Shown here: positions 1 to 8,563 of the stretch, in pieces
Layout: every line of letters starts with the position of its first letter
Position numbering within the stretch: position 1 is the stretch's first letter
The notes under the pieces: model-generated
Told to the model about the DNA's origin: nothing
The model's database searches: none
Seen by the model: only the letters and a program-made list of their open reading frames with translations
Source of the DNA: Streptomyces sp. NBC_01335
GTDB taxonomy: Bacteria > Actinomycetota > Actinomycetes > Streptomycetales > Streptomycetaceae
Reading direction: 5' to 3'
Assembly (NCBI RefSeq): GCF_035953295.1
Contig: NZ_CP108370.1
Span: 3,439,001 to 3,503,000, forward strand
Length of the DNA stretch: 64,000 nucleotides
Translations under genes and position numbers: made by a program

Positions 1-230
1 GGCAACTGGCCCTCCCTGTTGATCTCCGTCACCCGCGCGCGGAGCACCACGCCGGGCGGTGCCGGCTGCACCGCGTCGGGCGGGCAGTCCCACTCCGGGC
101 CGCCGCCGGGCGGACGCAGCCGGATGTCCGGGCCCACCCGGCCCACCACGCGCCCGACCTTGCCCGTCCGGGCGTCGACCGCGAACGAACCCCGCTCCGG
201 CACACACGGCTCAAGCCTTTCGACCGACAT
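1..230 (-). CDS. Small conserved Streptomyces-type protein, C-terminus cut by window edge
   Basis: Reading leftward from ATG at 230-228 gives 76 residues, open at the window edge. They include [20 protein letters not shown] followed by [10 protein letters not shown], a pattern I recall from short Streptomyces proteins of unknown role (VGRVMGHVGP...LRPLGGGLEWDC type). A good Shine-Dalgarno (GAAGGAG) lies about 10 nt upstream on the minus strand. The fragment has no signal peptide or membrane segment. It is divergent from the hemC paralogue, with 267 nt between the two starts that presumably hold both promoters. Function is unknown; the call rests on the RBS and the remembered motif. Confidence 0.6.
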   Translation of the reverse strand, partial: MSVERLEPCVPERGSFAVDARTGKVGRVVGRVGPDIRLRPPGGGPEWDCPPDAVQPAPPGVVLRARVTEINREGQL

Positions 231-497
231 GTTGCACACCCTCCTTCACCTGGGCTCTCTCCCCGCCGATCACCCTCCGCATGCCCCCGCACCACCTTCT
301 CCCGTGCCACCGCCCCGCGACCCGGCCCGTGCACGCGCCTCCTTCGGGGGCGGCAAGCCGTCCCCGCCGCTGCGGAAGTCGCTTCCCCGTACGGGCCGTC
401 GGCGGCACGCGCCGTTGGCGGTACGCCGCCTCCGTGGCGGGATGCCGCCCGCACGCGTCTGCCCCGGAGCCCGGCCCCGCGGGTCTATCGTGAACAC

Positions 498-1433
498 ATG
501 GCCACTCCCGAACTCATCCGCATCGTCTCCCGCGACTCGCCCATGGCCCTGGCCCAGGTCGCGCGTGTACGGGCCGAACTGGGCGCGCTGCACCCCGGAA
601 TCGCCACCGAGGTCGTCCCCGTGAAGACGACCGGGGACAAGTGGATGGGGGACCTCTCCCAGGTGGAGGGGAAGGGTGCGTTCACCAAGGAGGTCGACGC
701 GGCGCTGCTCGCCGGGGAAGCCGATCTCGCGGTGCACTGCGTGAAGGACATCCCCGCGGACCGGCCGCTGCCGGCCGGGACGGTGTTCGCGGCGTTCCTG
801 CAGCGCGACGACGTACGGGACGCCCTCGTGCACCTCGGTGGCCTCACGCTCGACGAGTTGCCGGAGGGGAGCCGTATCGGGACCTCGTCCGTACGCCGGA
901 TCGCGCAGTTGTCGGCCTCGCACCCGCATCTGGAGTGCGTACCGTTCCGGGGCAACGCCAACCGGCGGCTGGAGAAGCTGGCCGCCGGCGAGGCCGACGC
1001 GCTGCTGCTCGCCGCGTCCGGCCTCGCGCGCATCGGGCGCTCCGACACCGTCTCCGAGGTGCTCTCCACGGAGGCGATGTGCCCGCCGATCGGCGCCGGC
1101 GTGCTCGCGCTCCAGTGCCGCGAGGGCGACAGCGCCACGATCGACGCGGTCAGCGGCCTCAACCATCCGGGAACGTACCGGGAGATGACCGCCGAGCGGA
1201 TGTTCCTGCACGTGCTCCAGGGACACTGCAACAGCCCGATCGCCGGGTACGCCACCTACGGAGGCAACGGCGAACTCTCCCTGCGGGCCTGCGTGTTCAC
1301 CCCGGACGGCAAGACCGTCCTGAACGCCCACGAGTGGGCCGGTCCGCTCGACCCCGCCACCCTCGGCACCTCGGTCGCGGTCACCCTGCTGCGCCAGGGC
1401 GCCCGCGAGCTGATCGACTCCATCGAGCACTGA
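498..1433 (+). CDS. hemC: Hydroxymethylbilane synthase (porphobilinogen deaminase) paralogue
   Basis: 311 residues, normal length for HemC, the cytosolic enzyme that polymerises four porphobilinogens into hydroxymethylbilane for haem and corrinoids. Visible family features are [10 protein letters not shown] near the N-terminus, the catalytic aspartate D84 in VHCVKDIP, the arginine pairs TSSVRR (R133/R134) and [10 protein letters not shown] (R151/R156/R157), and C244 in [11 protein letters not shown], the position that carries the dipyrromethane cofactor. Several consensus positions differ (VHSLKDVP and RGN.xTRL in ordinary HemC), and no hemA, hemB or hemD is adjacent. I therefore read it as a divergent second copy. 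ATG 498 has no clear Shine-Dalgarno. A GNAT gene follows 12 nt after the stop. Confidence 0.88.
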   Translation: MATPELIRIVSRDSPMALAQVARVRAELGALHPGIATEVVPVKTTGDKWMGDLSQVEGKGAFTKEVDAALLAGEADLAVHCVKDIPADRPLPAGTVFAAFLQRDDVRDALVHLGGLTLDELPEGSRIGTSSVRRIAQLSASHPHLECVPFRGNANRRLEKLAAGEADALLLAASGLARIGRSDTVSEVLSTEAMCPPIGAGVLALQCREGDSATIDAVSGLNHPGTYREMTAERMFLHVLQGHCNSPIAGYATYGGNGELSLRACVFTPDGKTVLNAHEWAGPLDPATLGTSVAVTLLRQGARELIDSIEH

Positions 1434-1445
1434 TTCCGGCCCGGG

Positions 1446-1970
1446 ATGAACGACGGCGTGGAGCTGAACGAGCTGGGCGGGCTGGGCGGGCTGAGCGGGC
1501 TGAGCGGGGACAGGGTCCTGCTGCGCCCGACGACCGACGGCGACACGGAGATCCTCCACCGGGTCGTACGCGAACCAGAGGTCGCGGCCTGGTGGTCACC
1601 GCCCCCGGACAGCTATCGGGACAAGCTGGCCATCGTCTTCGAGGGCGAGGTCGTCGGCGCCATCCAGTTCAGCGAGGAGAACGATCCGCAGTTCCGCCGG
1701 GCCGGCATCGACATCTTCCTGACGACGCGGCTCCGCGGGAGGGGTCTCGGTACCGACGCGGTACGCACGCTGGCCCGGTGGCTGGTGGGCGAACGCGGCC
1801 ATCACCGGCTGACCATCGACCCCGCAGCGGCCAACACCTCGGCGATCCGCTGCTACGGCAAGGTCGGGTTCAAGCCGGTGGGAATCATGCGGGCGTACTG
1901 GCACAACGAACGGACGGGTGCCTGGGAGGACGGTCTGCTGATGGACCTGCTCGCGGACGAACTGATCTGA
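1446..1970 (+). CDS. GNAT acetyltransferase, aminoglycoside 6'-N-acetyltransferase-like
   Basis: 174 residues with a GNAT fold: the acetyl-CoA loop is RGRGLGTDAVRTLARWL and the C-terminal NTSAIRCYGKVGF is typical of RimJ/RimL and AAC(6') enzymes. The N-terminus carries a low-complexity GLGGLSGLSG stretch encoded by a 12-nt direct repeat before the fold starts. It begins 12 nt after hemC, so it is likely co-transcribed. Overall it looks most like AAC(6')-type resistance acetyltransferases (VRLRP...WW.PP...Y, WHNERTGAWEDGLLMD), but the substrate cannot be told from sequence; housekeeping N-acetylation is equally possible. Confidence 0.78.
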   Translation: MNDGVELNELGGLGGLSGLSGDRVLLRPTTDGDTEILHRVVREPEVAAWWSPPPDSYRDKLAIVFEGEVVGAIQFSEENDPQFRRAGIDIFLTTRLRGRGLGTDAVRTLARWLVGERGHHRLTIDPAAANTSAIRCYGKVGFKPVGIMRAYWHNERTGAWEDGLLMDLLADELI

Positions 1971-1984
1971 GCGCGCCCGCCCAC

Positions 1985-2068
1985 GGGAGCACGTTCACCC
2001 AGGGGTGCGCGCTCACCCAGGGAGCACGCACACCCAGGGGAGCACGCACACACCAGAGCACGCGCACG
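1985..2068. repeat. Degenerate tandem repeat downstream of the GNAT gene
   Basis: About four imperfect copies of an 18-19 nt unit of the form GGGAGCACGC.CACCCAGG lie between the GNAT stop and the next gene. No convincing reading frame lies in 1971-2448; the rest of this gap holds a second repeat (2257-2290) and the upstream region of the SDR gene. Confidence 0.6.
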
Positions 2069-2256
2069 AACGAATCTTCGATGGACAACCCGAACGAGTG
2101 AATTTCCGCGCGCCGCCCCGTGTGGCGCGGCGCTTCCCGACGCGGTCGCACCCCCGTGCGTACGGGCTTCCCCGCCCGCCCTTTCCGGCCCCCCGGCCCC
2201 CTGCGTCCCGCCCGTACGGCCTTCGGGGCGCTTCGGAGCACTTCCGGGGCATCGCT

Positions 2257-2290
2257 GGGGCTCTTCGGGGGCTCTTCGGGGGCTCTTCCG
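2257..2290. repeat. 11-nt tandem repeat, three copies
   Basis: GGGGCTCTTCG occurs three times head to tail, the last with one change, about 160 nt upstream of the SDR start. It looks like simple-sequence expansion; no regulatory meaning is visible. Confidence 0.7.
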
Positions 2291-2448
2291 GGGCCGGGGG
2301 TTCCGCTTCACGGGTACCACACCAGGTTCTGCGGGGCCGCGTACGACATTTCGCTGACGGCGAGACGCGGCTCCCGGCGGGTGGGGCGTCCGTACCTTCG
2401 GACCGCTGAACCGAAGTGTCCGGAGTGTGCGGAAGGCAGGGGAGCACC

Positions 2449-3195
2449 ATGGGAACGCTGGAAGGCAGAACCGCCGTCGTGACGGGCGGCTCCCGGGGGA
2501 TCGGCCGGGGCATCGTGGAGCGGCTCGCGCGTGAGGGCGCCGAGGTCGTGTTCAACTACGCGCAGAACACCGAGGCGGCCGAGGACGTCGTCCGTACCGT
2601 CGAGGAAGCGGGCGGCCAGGCACGGGCGTTGAAGCTGGACCTGGCGGAATCCGGGGCGGCCGAGAAGCTGATGGAGGCCGCCGAGGAGCAGTCGTCCGGC
2701 GGCGTGGGCATCCTGGTGAACAACGCGGCACTGACCTTCACACCGGCCCCGCTCGCCGCGATCGAGGAGGAGGTCTTCGACCAGGCGTTCGCGGTGAACA
2801 CGAAGGCCGCCTTCCTCACCCTGCGGTACGCGGCCCGGCACATGCCGGACGGCGGCCGGATCATCAACATCTCGACGCTCAACACCCTGCGGACCGCCCC
2901 GGGCATCGTGCCGTACCTGGTCAGCAAGGGCGCGCTGGAGCAGCTCACCGCCGGGGCGGCAGTCGAGCTGGGCGCGCGCGGGATCACCGTCAACACCGTC
3001 TCCCCCGGCGCCACCGACACCGATCTGCTGCGGGGCACCAACCCGGCCGAGGCGCTGGCCACGATCCCGGCCATGACGCCGCTCGGGCGCCTCGGGACGC
3101 CCGCCGACATCGCGGCCGTGGTCGCCTTCCTCGCCGGGGACGAGGGCCGCTGGATCACCGGCCAGAACATCCGGGCCACCGGCGGACTGGGCTGA
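2449..3195 (+). CDS. Short-chain dehydrogenase/reductase (3-oxoacyl-ACP reductase-like)
   Basis: 248 residues, a classical SDR. The nucleotide-binding TGGSRGIG is at 12-19, NNA at 91-93, catalytic S142, and Y156-x3-K160 in PYLVSKG. The C-terminal GRLGTPADIAAVVAFLAG and WITGQNI.ATGG stretches match FabG-type enzymes. An asparagine follows the glycine loop strand (VVFNYAQN), which suggests NADP preference by family rules. The ATG at 2449 is preferred over the longer GTG at 2416 because AGGGGAG lies just upstream. It stands alone, with no fatty-acid genes beside it, so the substrate is unknown. Confidence 0.88.
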   Translation: MGTLEGRTAVVTGGSRGIGRGIVERLAREGAEVVFNYAQNTEAAEDVVRTVEEAGGQARALKLDLAESGAAEKLMEAAEEQSSGGVGILVNNAALTFTPAPLAAIEEEVFDQAFAVNTKAAFLTLRYAARHMPDGGRIINISTLNTLRTAPGIVPYLVSKGALEQLTAGAAVELGARGITVNTVSPGATDTDLLRGTNPAEALATIPAMTPLGRLGTPADIAAVVAFLAGDEGRWITGQNIRATGGLG

Positions 3196-3217
3196 CCCGG
3201 GTGGCCATACCCGGGGT

Positions 3218-3289
3218 GGACATACCTGGGTGGGCTGACCCGGGGGCTGCCCCGGGCGCGGACATACCTGGGTGGGCTGACCCGGGGGC
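3218..3289. repeat. Direct repeat of about 30 nt, two copies
   Basis: A unit starting GGACATACCTGGGTGGGCTG and running through the following run of C and G occurs at 3218-3247 and 3260-3289, with partial copies just before and after. It sits in the 323-nt gap between the SDR stop and the exporter start. The rest of the gap shows nothing coding. Confidence 0.7.
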
Positions 3290-3518
3290 GGGCTGACCCG
3301 GACCGGGCCGGCGGGGCTGAGCCGACCCCGGAGCACGGCCATGGGCCCGGCGGAGCGGGGCACTCGGGTACGCGACCGTACCGGGTGGCCCCGCACCGCC
3401 GGGCCTTCAGCGCTCGCCGTACGCCGGTCGAATGCACGTACCCCGCCGGTCATGGTCTGCCGGACCCGGGCGACGGGGAAACGTCGGGGAGGACGGCGAG
3501 GAAGAGGCTGCGTTTGTC

Positions 3519-4922
3519 ATGACTGCGACTCCGGAGGCCGGTACGGCCGCGTCCGAGGTGACCGATCGGCAACTGACCCTCATCGGCCTGGTGCTGGCGC
3601 TCGGTACCTTCACCACGCTCCTCGACACCACGATCGTCACCATCGCCCTCGACCATCTGCACACGACGTTCCACGCCTCGGTGGCCCAGACCCAGTGGGT
3701 GTCGACGGGCTACCTGCTGGCGTTCGTCTCGGTGATCCCGGTCAGCGGCTGGCTCTCCGAACGGTTCGGCGCGCGCAACGCGTGGATGTTCGCCATCGGT
3801 GCCTTCCTCACCGGATCGCTGCTCTGCGGACTCGCGGACTCCTTGCCCGAACTCATCGCCTTCCGGGTGGTCCAAGGGGTCGGCGGCGGCATGGTCATGC
3901 CGATCACGCTCTCGCTCGTCACCCGGGCCGCCGGACCGGAACGGATCGACCGCGCCACCGCCGCCGTCGCTCTCCCAGGCCTGCTCGGGCCGCTCCTCGG
4001 CTCGGTGCTCGGGGGCGCCGTCGTGCAGTCGCTGAGCTGGCACTGGCTCTTCTTCGTGAACGTGCCGGTCTGCCTCGCCGCCCTCGTACTCGGCCCGCTC
4101 CTGCTGCCCGCGACCGCCGGACGGCCCGGCCACCGGCTCGACGTACCCGGGTTCCTGCTGCTCACGCCCGGGGTCGTCGCCGTCGCGTACGGCATCAGCC
4201 GGACGTCCGGGGCCGACGGCTTCGCCGCCGCCTCCGCCTGGCTGCCGCTCGCCGCCGGCGGCGCGCTGCTCGCCGCCTTCGCGGTGCACTCGCTACGGGC
4301 CCGCCGCCCCGCCCTCGTCGACGTCCGGATGTTCGCCCGGCGCGGCTTCGGCCTGGGGAGCGTCATCACCTTCGCGAGCGGGTTCACCACCTACGCGCTG
4401 TCGTTCCTGCTGCCGCTCTTCTACCAGCAGGTCCGCGGGGCGACGGTGCTCCACACCGGTCTGCTGCTCGTCACGCAGGGGCTCGGCACGATGTTCTTCG
4501 TCGTGGTCCTGCGCACGGTCGCCGCCCGGCTCGACGGGCGCGTGGTCGTCGCCGCCGGGGTGGCGCTGGCGATGCTCGGTACGGTGCCGTTCGCCCTGGC
4601 GGACACCCACGGCGGTACGCCGCTTCTGCTGGCCGCGCAGTTCGCCCAGGGACTCGGCTTCGCCGCGACCACGTTCCCGGTGATGACGCTCGCCTTCTCG
4701 GGCCTGAGCCACGACGAAGCCCCGCGCGGCAGCGCCGCGTTCAGCGTCGTGCAGCGCGTCGGGGCACCCTTCGGCGTCGCCTTCATCGCCGTCGTCCTGC
4801 AGAGCCGCCTCGGCGGCGCGACCACCGCGTCGGAGGGACTCGCGGCGTTCTCCGTCGCGTTCTGGTGGGCCTTCGGGCTGAGCGCGATCCCGCTCCTCCT
4901 CGCCTTCCTGCTGCCTTCGTAG
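3519..4922 (+). CDS. DHA2-family drug:proton antiporter (MFS, EmrB/QacA type)
   Basis: 467 residues, strongly hydrophobic, with a dozen or more predicted membrane helices starting near residue 17. Family signatures are LDTTIVTIAL in helix 1 and the motif-A loop SGWLSERFGARNAW after helix 2. A GxxxGPxxGG-like helix-5 signature (PGLLGPLLGSVLGG) marks antiporters. The most likely role is proton-driven export of drugs or secondary metabolites. ATG 3519 is chosen because the MFS fold begins shortly after it; an in-frame upstream start at 3432 would add an unrelated Arg/Gly-rich stretch. No regulator gene is adjacent. Confidence 0.88.
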   Translation: MTATPEAGTAASEVTDRQLTLIGLVLALGTFTTLLDTTIVTIALDHLHTTFHASVAQTQWVSTGYLLAFVSVIPVSGWLSERFGARNAWMFAIGAFLTGSLLCGLADSLPELIAFRVVQGVGGGMVMPITLSLVTRAAGPERIDRATAAVALPGLLGPLLGSVLGGAVVQSLSWHWLFFVNVPVCLAALVLGPLLLPATAGRPGHRLDVPGFLLLTPGVVAVAYGISRTSGADGFAAASAWLPLAAGGALLAAFAVHSLRARRPALVDVRMFARRGFGLGSVITFASGFTTYALSFLLPLFYQQVRGATVLHTGLLLVTQGLGTMFFVVVLRTVAARLDGRVVVAAGVALAMLGTVPFALADTHGGTPLLLAAQFAQGLGFAATTFPVMTLAFSGLSHDEAPRGSAAFSVVQRVGAPFGVAFIAVVLQSRLGGATTASEGLAAFSVAFWWAFGLSAIPLLLAFLLPS

Positions 4923-4936
4923 CGGGAGGCGGGAGG

Positions 4937-5022
4937 CGGAGGCCGGGGCGCGGGACGGAGGCCGGGGCGCGGGACGTCGGTCCGGGACGTCAGGCCGGGA
5001 CGTCAGGCCGGGACGTCAGGCC
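4937..5022. repeat. Two adjoining tandem repeat families
   Basis: A 19-nt unit (CGGAGGCCGGGGCGCGGGA) occurs at 4937-4955 and 4956-4974, followed by three exact copies of GGGACGTCAGGCC at 4984-4996, 4997-5009 and 5010-5022. The remaining 5023-5346 is the upstream region of the flavoprotein gene; I see no gene in it. Confidence 0.8.
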
Positions 5023-5346
5023 GGGGCTCGGGACGGCCCCATTCTGAGGGGGCGGGGCCCAGGGGCGAGGACCGTCGCAGTGGCTCGCTCCGGATGATCC
5101 TCGCCGGTGATCAATTCCGCTCCGGCAGGTTGATGAACAGGTGTCCGGTGGTAGGTGAGGGGTGACGACGCCCGGTCGGGAGCGTACGGCTCGAACAGGC
5201 CCTACTGTGCAGGTCACGCACACCGCGCGGGACTCGCCCCGCGTGCCCGCCTGCCCCAGTCGGTGTCCTCGGCCTCCCCCGCCACCGGTCAAGGCACCGG
5301 CCGAGCCACCGGCCAACCCCGCCAGTTCTCCCGAGAAGAGATCACC

Positions 5347-6102
5347 ATGCCCCAAGCGCCCGCCCTCATAGGCAAACTCGCGGAATCCGCCATGGGCCGC
5401 CGTGCGCGCGTACTCGATGTCCAGCAGCCCGCTCCCGGCTTCCTCGAACTCACGCTGAGCGCCGAGGCACCGCCCGGCGGCTGGCACCCCGGGCACGAGA
5501 TCCAGTTCCGGGTCACGCCCACCCTGAGCCGGCGCTACACGGTGCGGACCGTGGGCGGACCCGGCACCGGAACCGGACCTGGCACTGGCACTGGCAGCAG
5601 CGCCCGTGGGGCCGGCGCCGAGCGGATCGGCATCCTCGCCGCGACCCAGCACCAGGGCCCCGGGTCCACGTGGGTGGGCGAACTCCGGTCCGGTACCGAG
5701 ACCGTGATGCTGGCCGGCCGGCACCGCCCCCTCCGCGAGACCAGGGGCCGACGCCTCTACCTCGGCGACGGCTCCGCCCTCGGGGCCCTCGACGCCTACG
5801 CCCGGGTGGACGAACAGTCCCTCGTGGCCATCGAGGTGCCGCCGCCCGCAGTCGAGGCCCTGGCCGCCCGCTGGCCCCGGTACCAGTTCCTGCCCGTCGC
5901 CAAAGCCCCCGGCGACGCACTGTTCGCCTGGCTCGAATGCGCCGCCGGTGAAGGCGAGTTCACCCGCCTGGACGGTGCGATGCTGCTGGGCCACGCGCAG
6001 TCCATCCAGCGCCAGCGGGCCGCCCTGGTCGACAGCCGGATACTGCCGCGCCGCGCCGTCACCACCAAGCCGTACTGGGCCACCGGCAAAGTGGGCCTCT
6101 GA
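5347..6102 (+). CDS. Siderophore-interacting-protein-like FAD-binding oxidoreductase
   Basis: 251 residues. The N-terminal half is a flavin-binding barrel: RRARVLDVQQPAPGFLELTL, then SRRYTVRTV, corresponding to the R-x-Y-T-x-R flavin motif of siderophore-interacting proteins. The C-terminal half (YLGDGSALGAL, a long helix, then TKPYWATGKVGL at the end) fits the NAD(P)H-binding SIP domain. Such enzymes reduce ferric siderophores in the cytosol, but no siderophore transport or synthesis gene is adjacent. A GT/GS-rich insert (residues about 77-88) looks like a recent simple-repeat expansion. ATG 5347 is preceded by GAGAAGAG. Confidence 0.7.
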   Translation: MPQAPALIGKLAESAMGRRARVLDVQQPAPGFLELTLSAEAPPGGWHPGHEIQFRVTPTLSRRYTVRTVGGPGTGTGPGTGTGSSARGAGAERIGILAATQHQGPGSTWVGELRSGTETVMLAGRHRPLRETRGRRLYLGDGSALGALDAYARVDEQSLVAIEVPPPAVEALAARWPRYQFLPVAKAPGDALFAWLECAAGEGEFTRLDGAMLLGHAQSIQRQRAALVDSRILPRRAVTTKPYWATGKVGL

Positions 6103-6160
6103 GCCTGACGGGGCGGGGCAGTCGGCACGAGATCCGGGATCGGATACCCGCGACCCGAGG

Positions 6161-6230
6161 TCCGGGACCCGCGGTCCGGGACCCGCGGTCCGGGACCCGC
6201 GGTCCGGGACCCGCGGTCCGGGACCCGCCT
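6161..6230. repeat. 14-nt tandem repeat, five copies, between convergent genes
   Basis: TCCGGGACCCGCGG is repeated at 6161, 6175, 6189, 6203 and 6217; only the last copy differs, by its final two bases. Each unit contains the palindromes GGGaCCC and CCGCGG, so the array can fold into many alternative hairpins. It lies between two convergent genes, where a terminator would be expected. Confidence 0.9.
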
Positions 6231-6277
6231 CCAGGGGCCAGGCGCCAGGGGCGGCCCTGTCCGGCCCCGTCCCATCC

Positions 6278-8563
6278 TCAATCCCGCCGGATCAGCTCGG
6301 GGTTGATCCGGCGGCCGACGACGGGGAAGGAGCCCGCAGTGGCCAGGGCGAGGACGCCTGCCGCGCAGAGGGCGAGGAGGGGAAGGCCGTCGGTGTCCCA
6401 GAGAATGTCACCGCCGCCCGCGACGAGGTAGCTGGATTCGGTGAGCTTGCCGGTGACCAGGGCGAGGGAGAGGCCCAGGGCCAGGGGAAGGACGACCTGG
6501 GCGCACTGGACGGCGCGCAGAGTGCGGGGGCGGGCACCGAGGAGGGCGAGGGCGGTGACCTGGGAACGGCGCTCCACCGCGCGGTCGGTGGCGGCGACCA
6601 CGTAGGCGGCGACGCCGACGATCAGGCCGAGGACCATTCCGGCGCCGAGCAGCGCCTCGATGACGGCGATCTGCTGGAGTGCGCCCACGTCGACACCGAT
6701 CGCCGTGACGTACGCGGTGGGTGCGGCGGCTCCGATTCCGTCGAGGACCTTCCGCACCGTGTTCGCGTCCGGGGCGCTGGTGAGGAGAATGCTCCCCCGG
6801 TCCACCACCGCCCCCTTCGGGAAGGCGGAGGGCGGCACCAGGAGAGGCAGGTCGGCCGCCATGGGTTCGTACGCCGTGTAGCGGGCCTCCGCCCCGGGAA
6901 CGGTCACGTCGACCATCCGGGTCAGGCCGTCCTCGCGGTAGGTGAACGGATAGGCGGTGCCGGGGTGCCCGAGGTCGCCGCCGGCCGAGGCGTTCCGGGC
7001 GGTGAGGCGCACGGGCCGCCCGTCGACGCACCCTCGGAGGTCGATGACGAGCTCGGCCAGTTGGGCGCAGGTGGCGACCACCGCGTCCGTGGCGGGGCCG
7101 GGGTCCTCGAGGTTCATGTCCGTCCACGAGTGCACCGCCACGGCGTGGCCCCGGGTGCCGGGCACCTCGCTCAGCGCGGCCCGGCCCGCCGCGTCCACGC
7201 CGTCCAGCGAGACGGAGTAGTCCTGGCGGAAGGAGTTGGGGCGGGAGACCTGGCTCAGCTCGACCAGCACGCCTTGGGCGAGGGATGCGGCGAAGACCAC
7301 GAGGACGAGTCCGGAGGCGACCCGGAGCGCGCTGCCCGGTTCCACCTCGTTGCGCCGCATGGCGAGTCCGAGCGAGAGGGACTCGGTGGACCGGGCGACC
7401 AGGCGGGACAGCCAGTGGCTGAGGAAGGGAAGGGTGAGGATCAGGCCGCTGCCCACCAGCAGGGCGGCCAGCGGGACGAGAAGTTCGGACAGCCCCTCGT
7501 CGGTGGGTTTCCGACCCGTCGCCCCGAGTACGCAGTAGGCCGTCACCACCCCCAGGCCCGCGACCAGGAGGTAGACGCCCCAGTGACGGGGGCGGGCCGG
7601 TGGGGCGGTCCTGCGTACGGCGAGGGGATCCCGTGCGGCCCGGCGGCCACCCGCCCGCCCGGCGAACCAGGCGAGAACCGGGCAGACGACCAGGCAGATC
7701 GCCACGGTGGAGGCGGAGAGCGCCCCGTCGGGGGCGTACCAGCGCAGGCCCGGCAGCCCGGTGCGCGCGACGACCTGGTTGACGAAGGTGTACAGACCGA
7801 GGCCCGCGACCGCTCCCAGCAGCGCGGCGGCGACGGTCTCCGCCGCGTTCACCCGCTGGGTGCCCTGGGCGCTCAGGCCGAGCAGGCGCAGGGCGGCGAG
7901 TCTTCGGGTCCTGCTCGCCGCCGAGAGCCGGGCGCAGACGGTGAGGAACACGGTGAGCGGCAGGAGTACGAGGGTGGCGAGGGTGAAGCGGAGGATGTCG
8001 AGGGTGGAGGGATCGACGGCGGGGGCGTCCGCGTACGTGCCTCCGAAGGCCGTGACGACGGTGCCCTTGGCCAGCCGGTCCGGGGTCACCCCGACGTAGG
8101 CGTACAGCTCGTCGGGGTGGCCGAGACCCGCTGCGGTGATCCTGCCCCGCTCGCGGCCGGGCAGGAGTCCGGCGAGCGCAGGATGGTCCCGCACCAGGTC
8201 GTGGAGGGCAGGGGAGAGATATACCTCGCCCGGCCGGGGAAGCTCCGGAATGCCCGGGGGCGGGGCGGGTACCTCGTCGCCCCGGGCGACGAAGACCCGG
8301 CTGAACGGTCGGGAGCCGTACGCGTCGTCGAGGAGGAGTTGACGGGTGCCGTGCGGGTTCGCGGAGGCATCGGGGTCGGAGGAGGCTGCGGGCTGCCGCG
8401 CCGCGGCACGTCCGTCACGGGCGTCCAGGATCGCGGGGATCGTGAGCACGGCCGCCAGGCAGCACACCCCGATCGCGCCGCCCACGACCATCAGGAGAAA
8501 GCGGACCCTGTTCCCCCGGCCGGAGCCGAACAGCAGCCTGAGCCCCAGTGCCAGCTCCTTCAT
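6278..8563 (-). CDS. ABC transporter permease, FtsX/MacB-like with two FtsX halves
   Basis: 761 residues. A first membrane helix at about 20-45 is followed by a large outer loop. Helix groups follow at roughly 190-212, 240-300, 325-420 and 630-740, the ten-helix layout of duplicated FtsX permeases. The region between the two membrane blocks is soluble and extracytoplasmic. With the ATPase encoded just upstream it should form an exporter or mechanotransmitter acting on lipids, peptides or cell-wall enzymes; the substrate is unknown. ATG 8563 overlaps the ATPase stop in an ATGA, implying translational coupling. Confidence 0.87.
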   Translation of the reverse strand: MKELALGLRLLFGSGRGNRVRFLLMVVGGAIGVCCLAAVLTIPAILDARDGRAAARQPAASSDPDASANPHGTRQLLLDDAYGSRPFSRVFVARGDEVPAPPPGIPELPRPGEVYLSPALHDLVRDHPALAGLLPGRERGRITAAGLGHPDELYAYVGVTPDRLAKGTVVTAFGGTYADAPAVDPSTLDILRFTLATLVLLPLTVFLTVCARLSAASRTRRLAALRLLGLSAQGTQRVNAAETVAAALLGAVAGLGLYTFVNQVVARTGLPGLRWYAPDGALSASTVAICLVVCPVLAWFAGRAGGRRAARDPLAVRRTAPPARPRHWGVYLLVAGLGVVTAYCVLGATGRKPTDEGLSELLVPLAALLVGSGLILTLPFLSHWLSRLVARSTESLSLGLAMRRNEVEPGSALRVASGLVLVVFAASLAQGVLVELSQVSRPNSFRQDYSVSLDGVDAAGRAALSEVPGTRGHAVAVHSWTDMNLEDPGPATDAVVATCAQLAELVIDLRGCVDGRPVRLTARNASAGGDLGHPGTAYPFTYREDGLTRMVDVTVPGAEARYTAYEPMAADLPLLVPPSAFPKGAVVDRGSILLTSAPDANTVRKVLDGIGAAAPTAYVTAIGVDVGALQQIAVIEALLGAGMVLGLIVGVAAYVVAATDRAVERRSQVTALALLGARPRTLRAVQCAQVVLPLALGLSLALVTGKLTESSYLVAGGGDILWDTDGLPLLALCAAGVLALATAGSFPVVGRRINPELIRRD

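Noticed and set aside
6161..6230. Regular 14-nt array considered as a CRISPR
   Set aside because: There are no unique spacers; units are directly adjacent and too short, and no cas genes are present.
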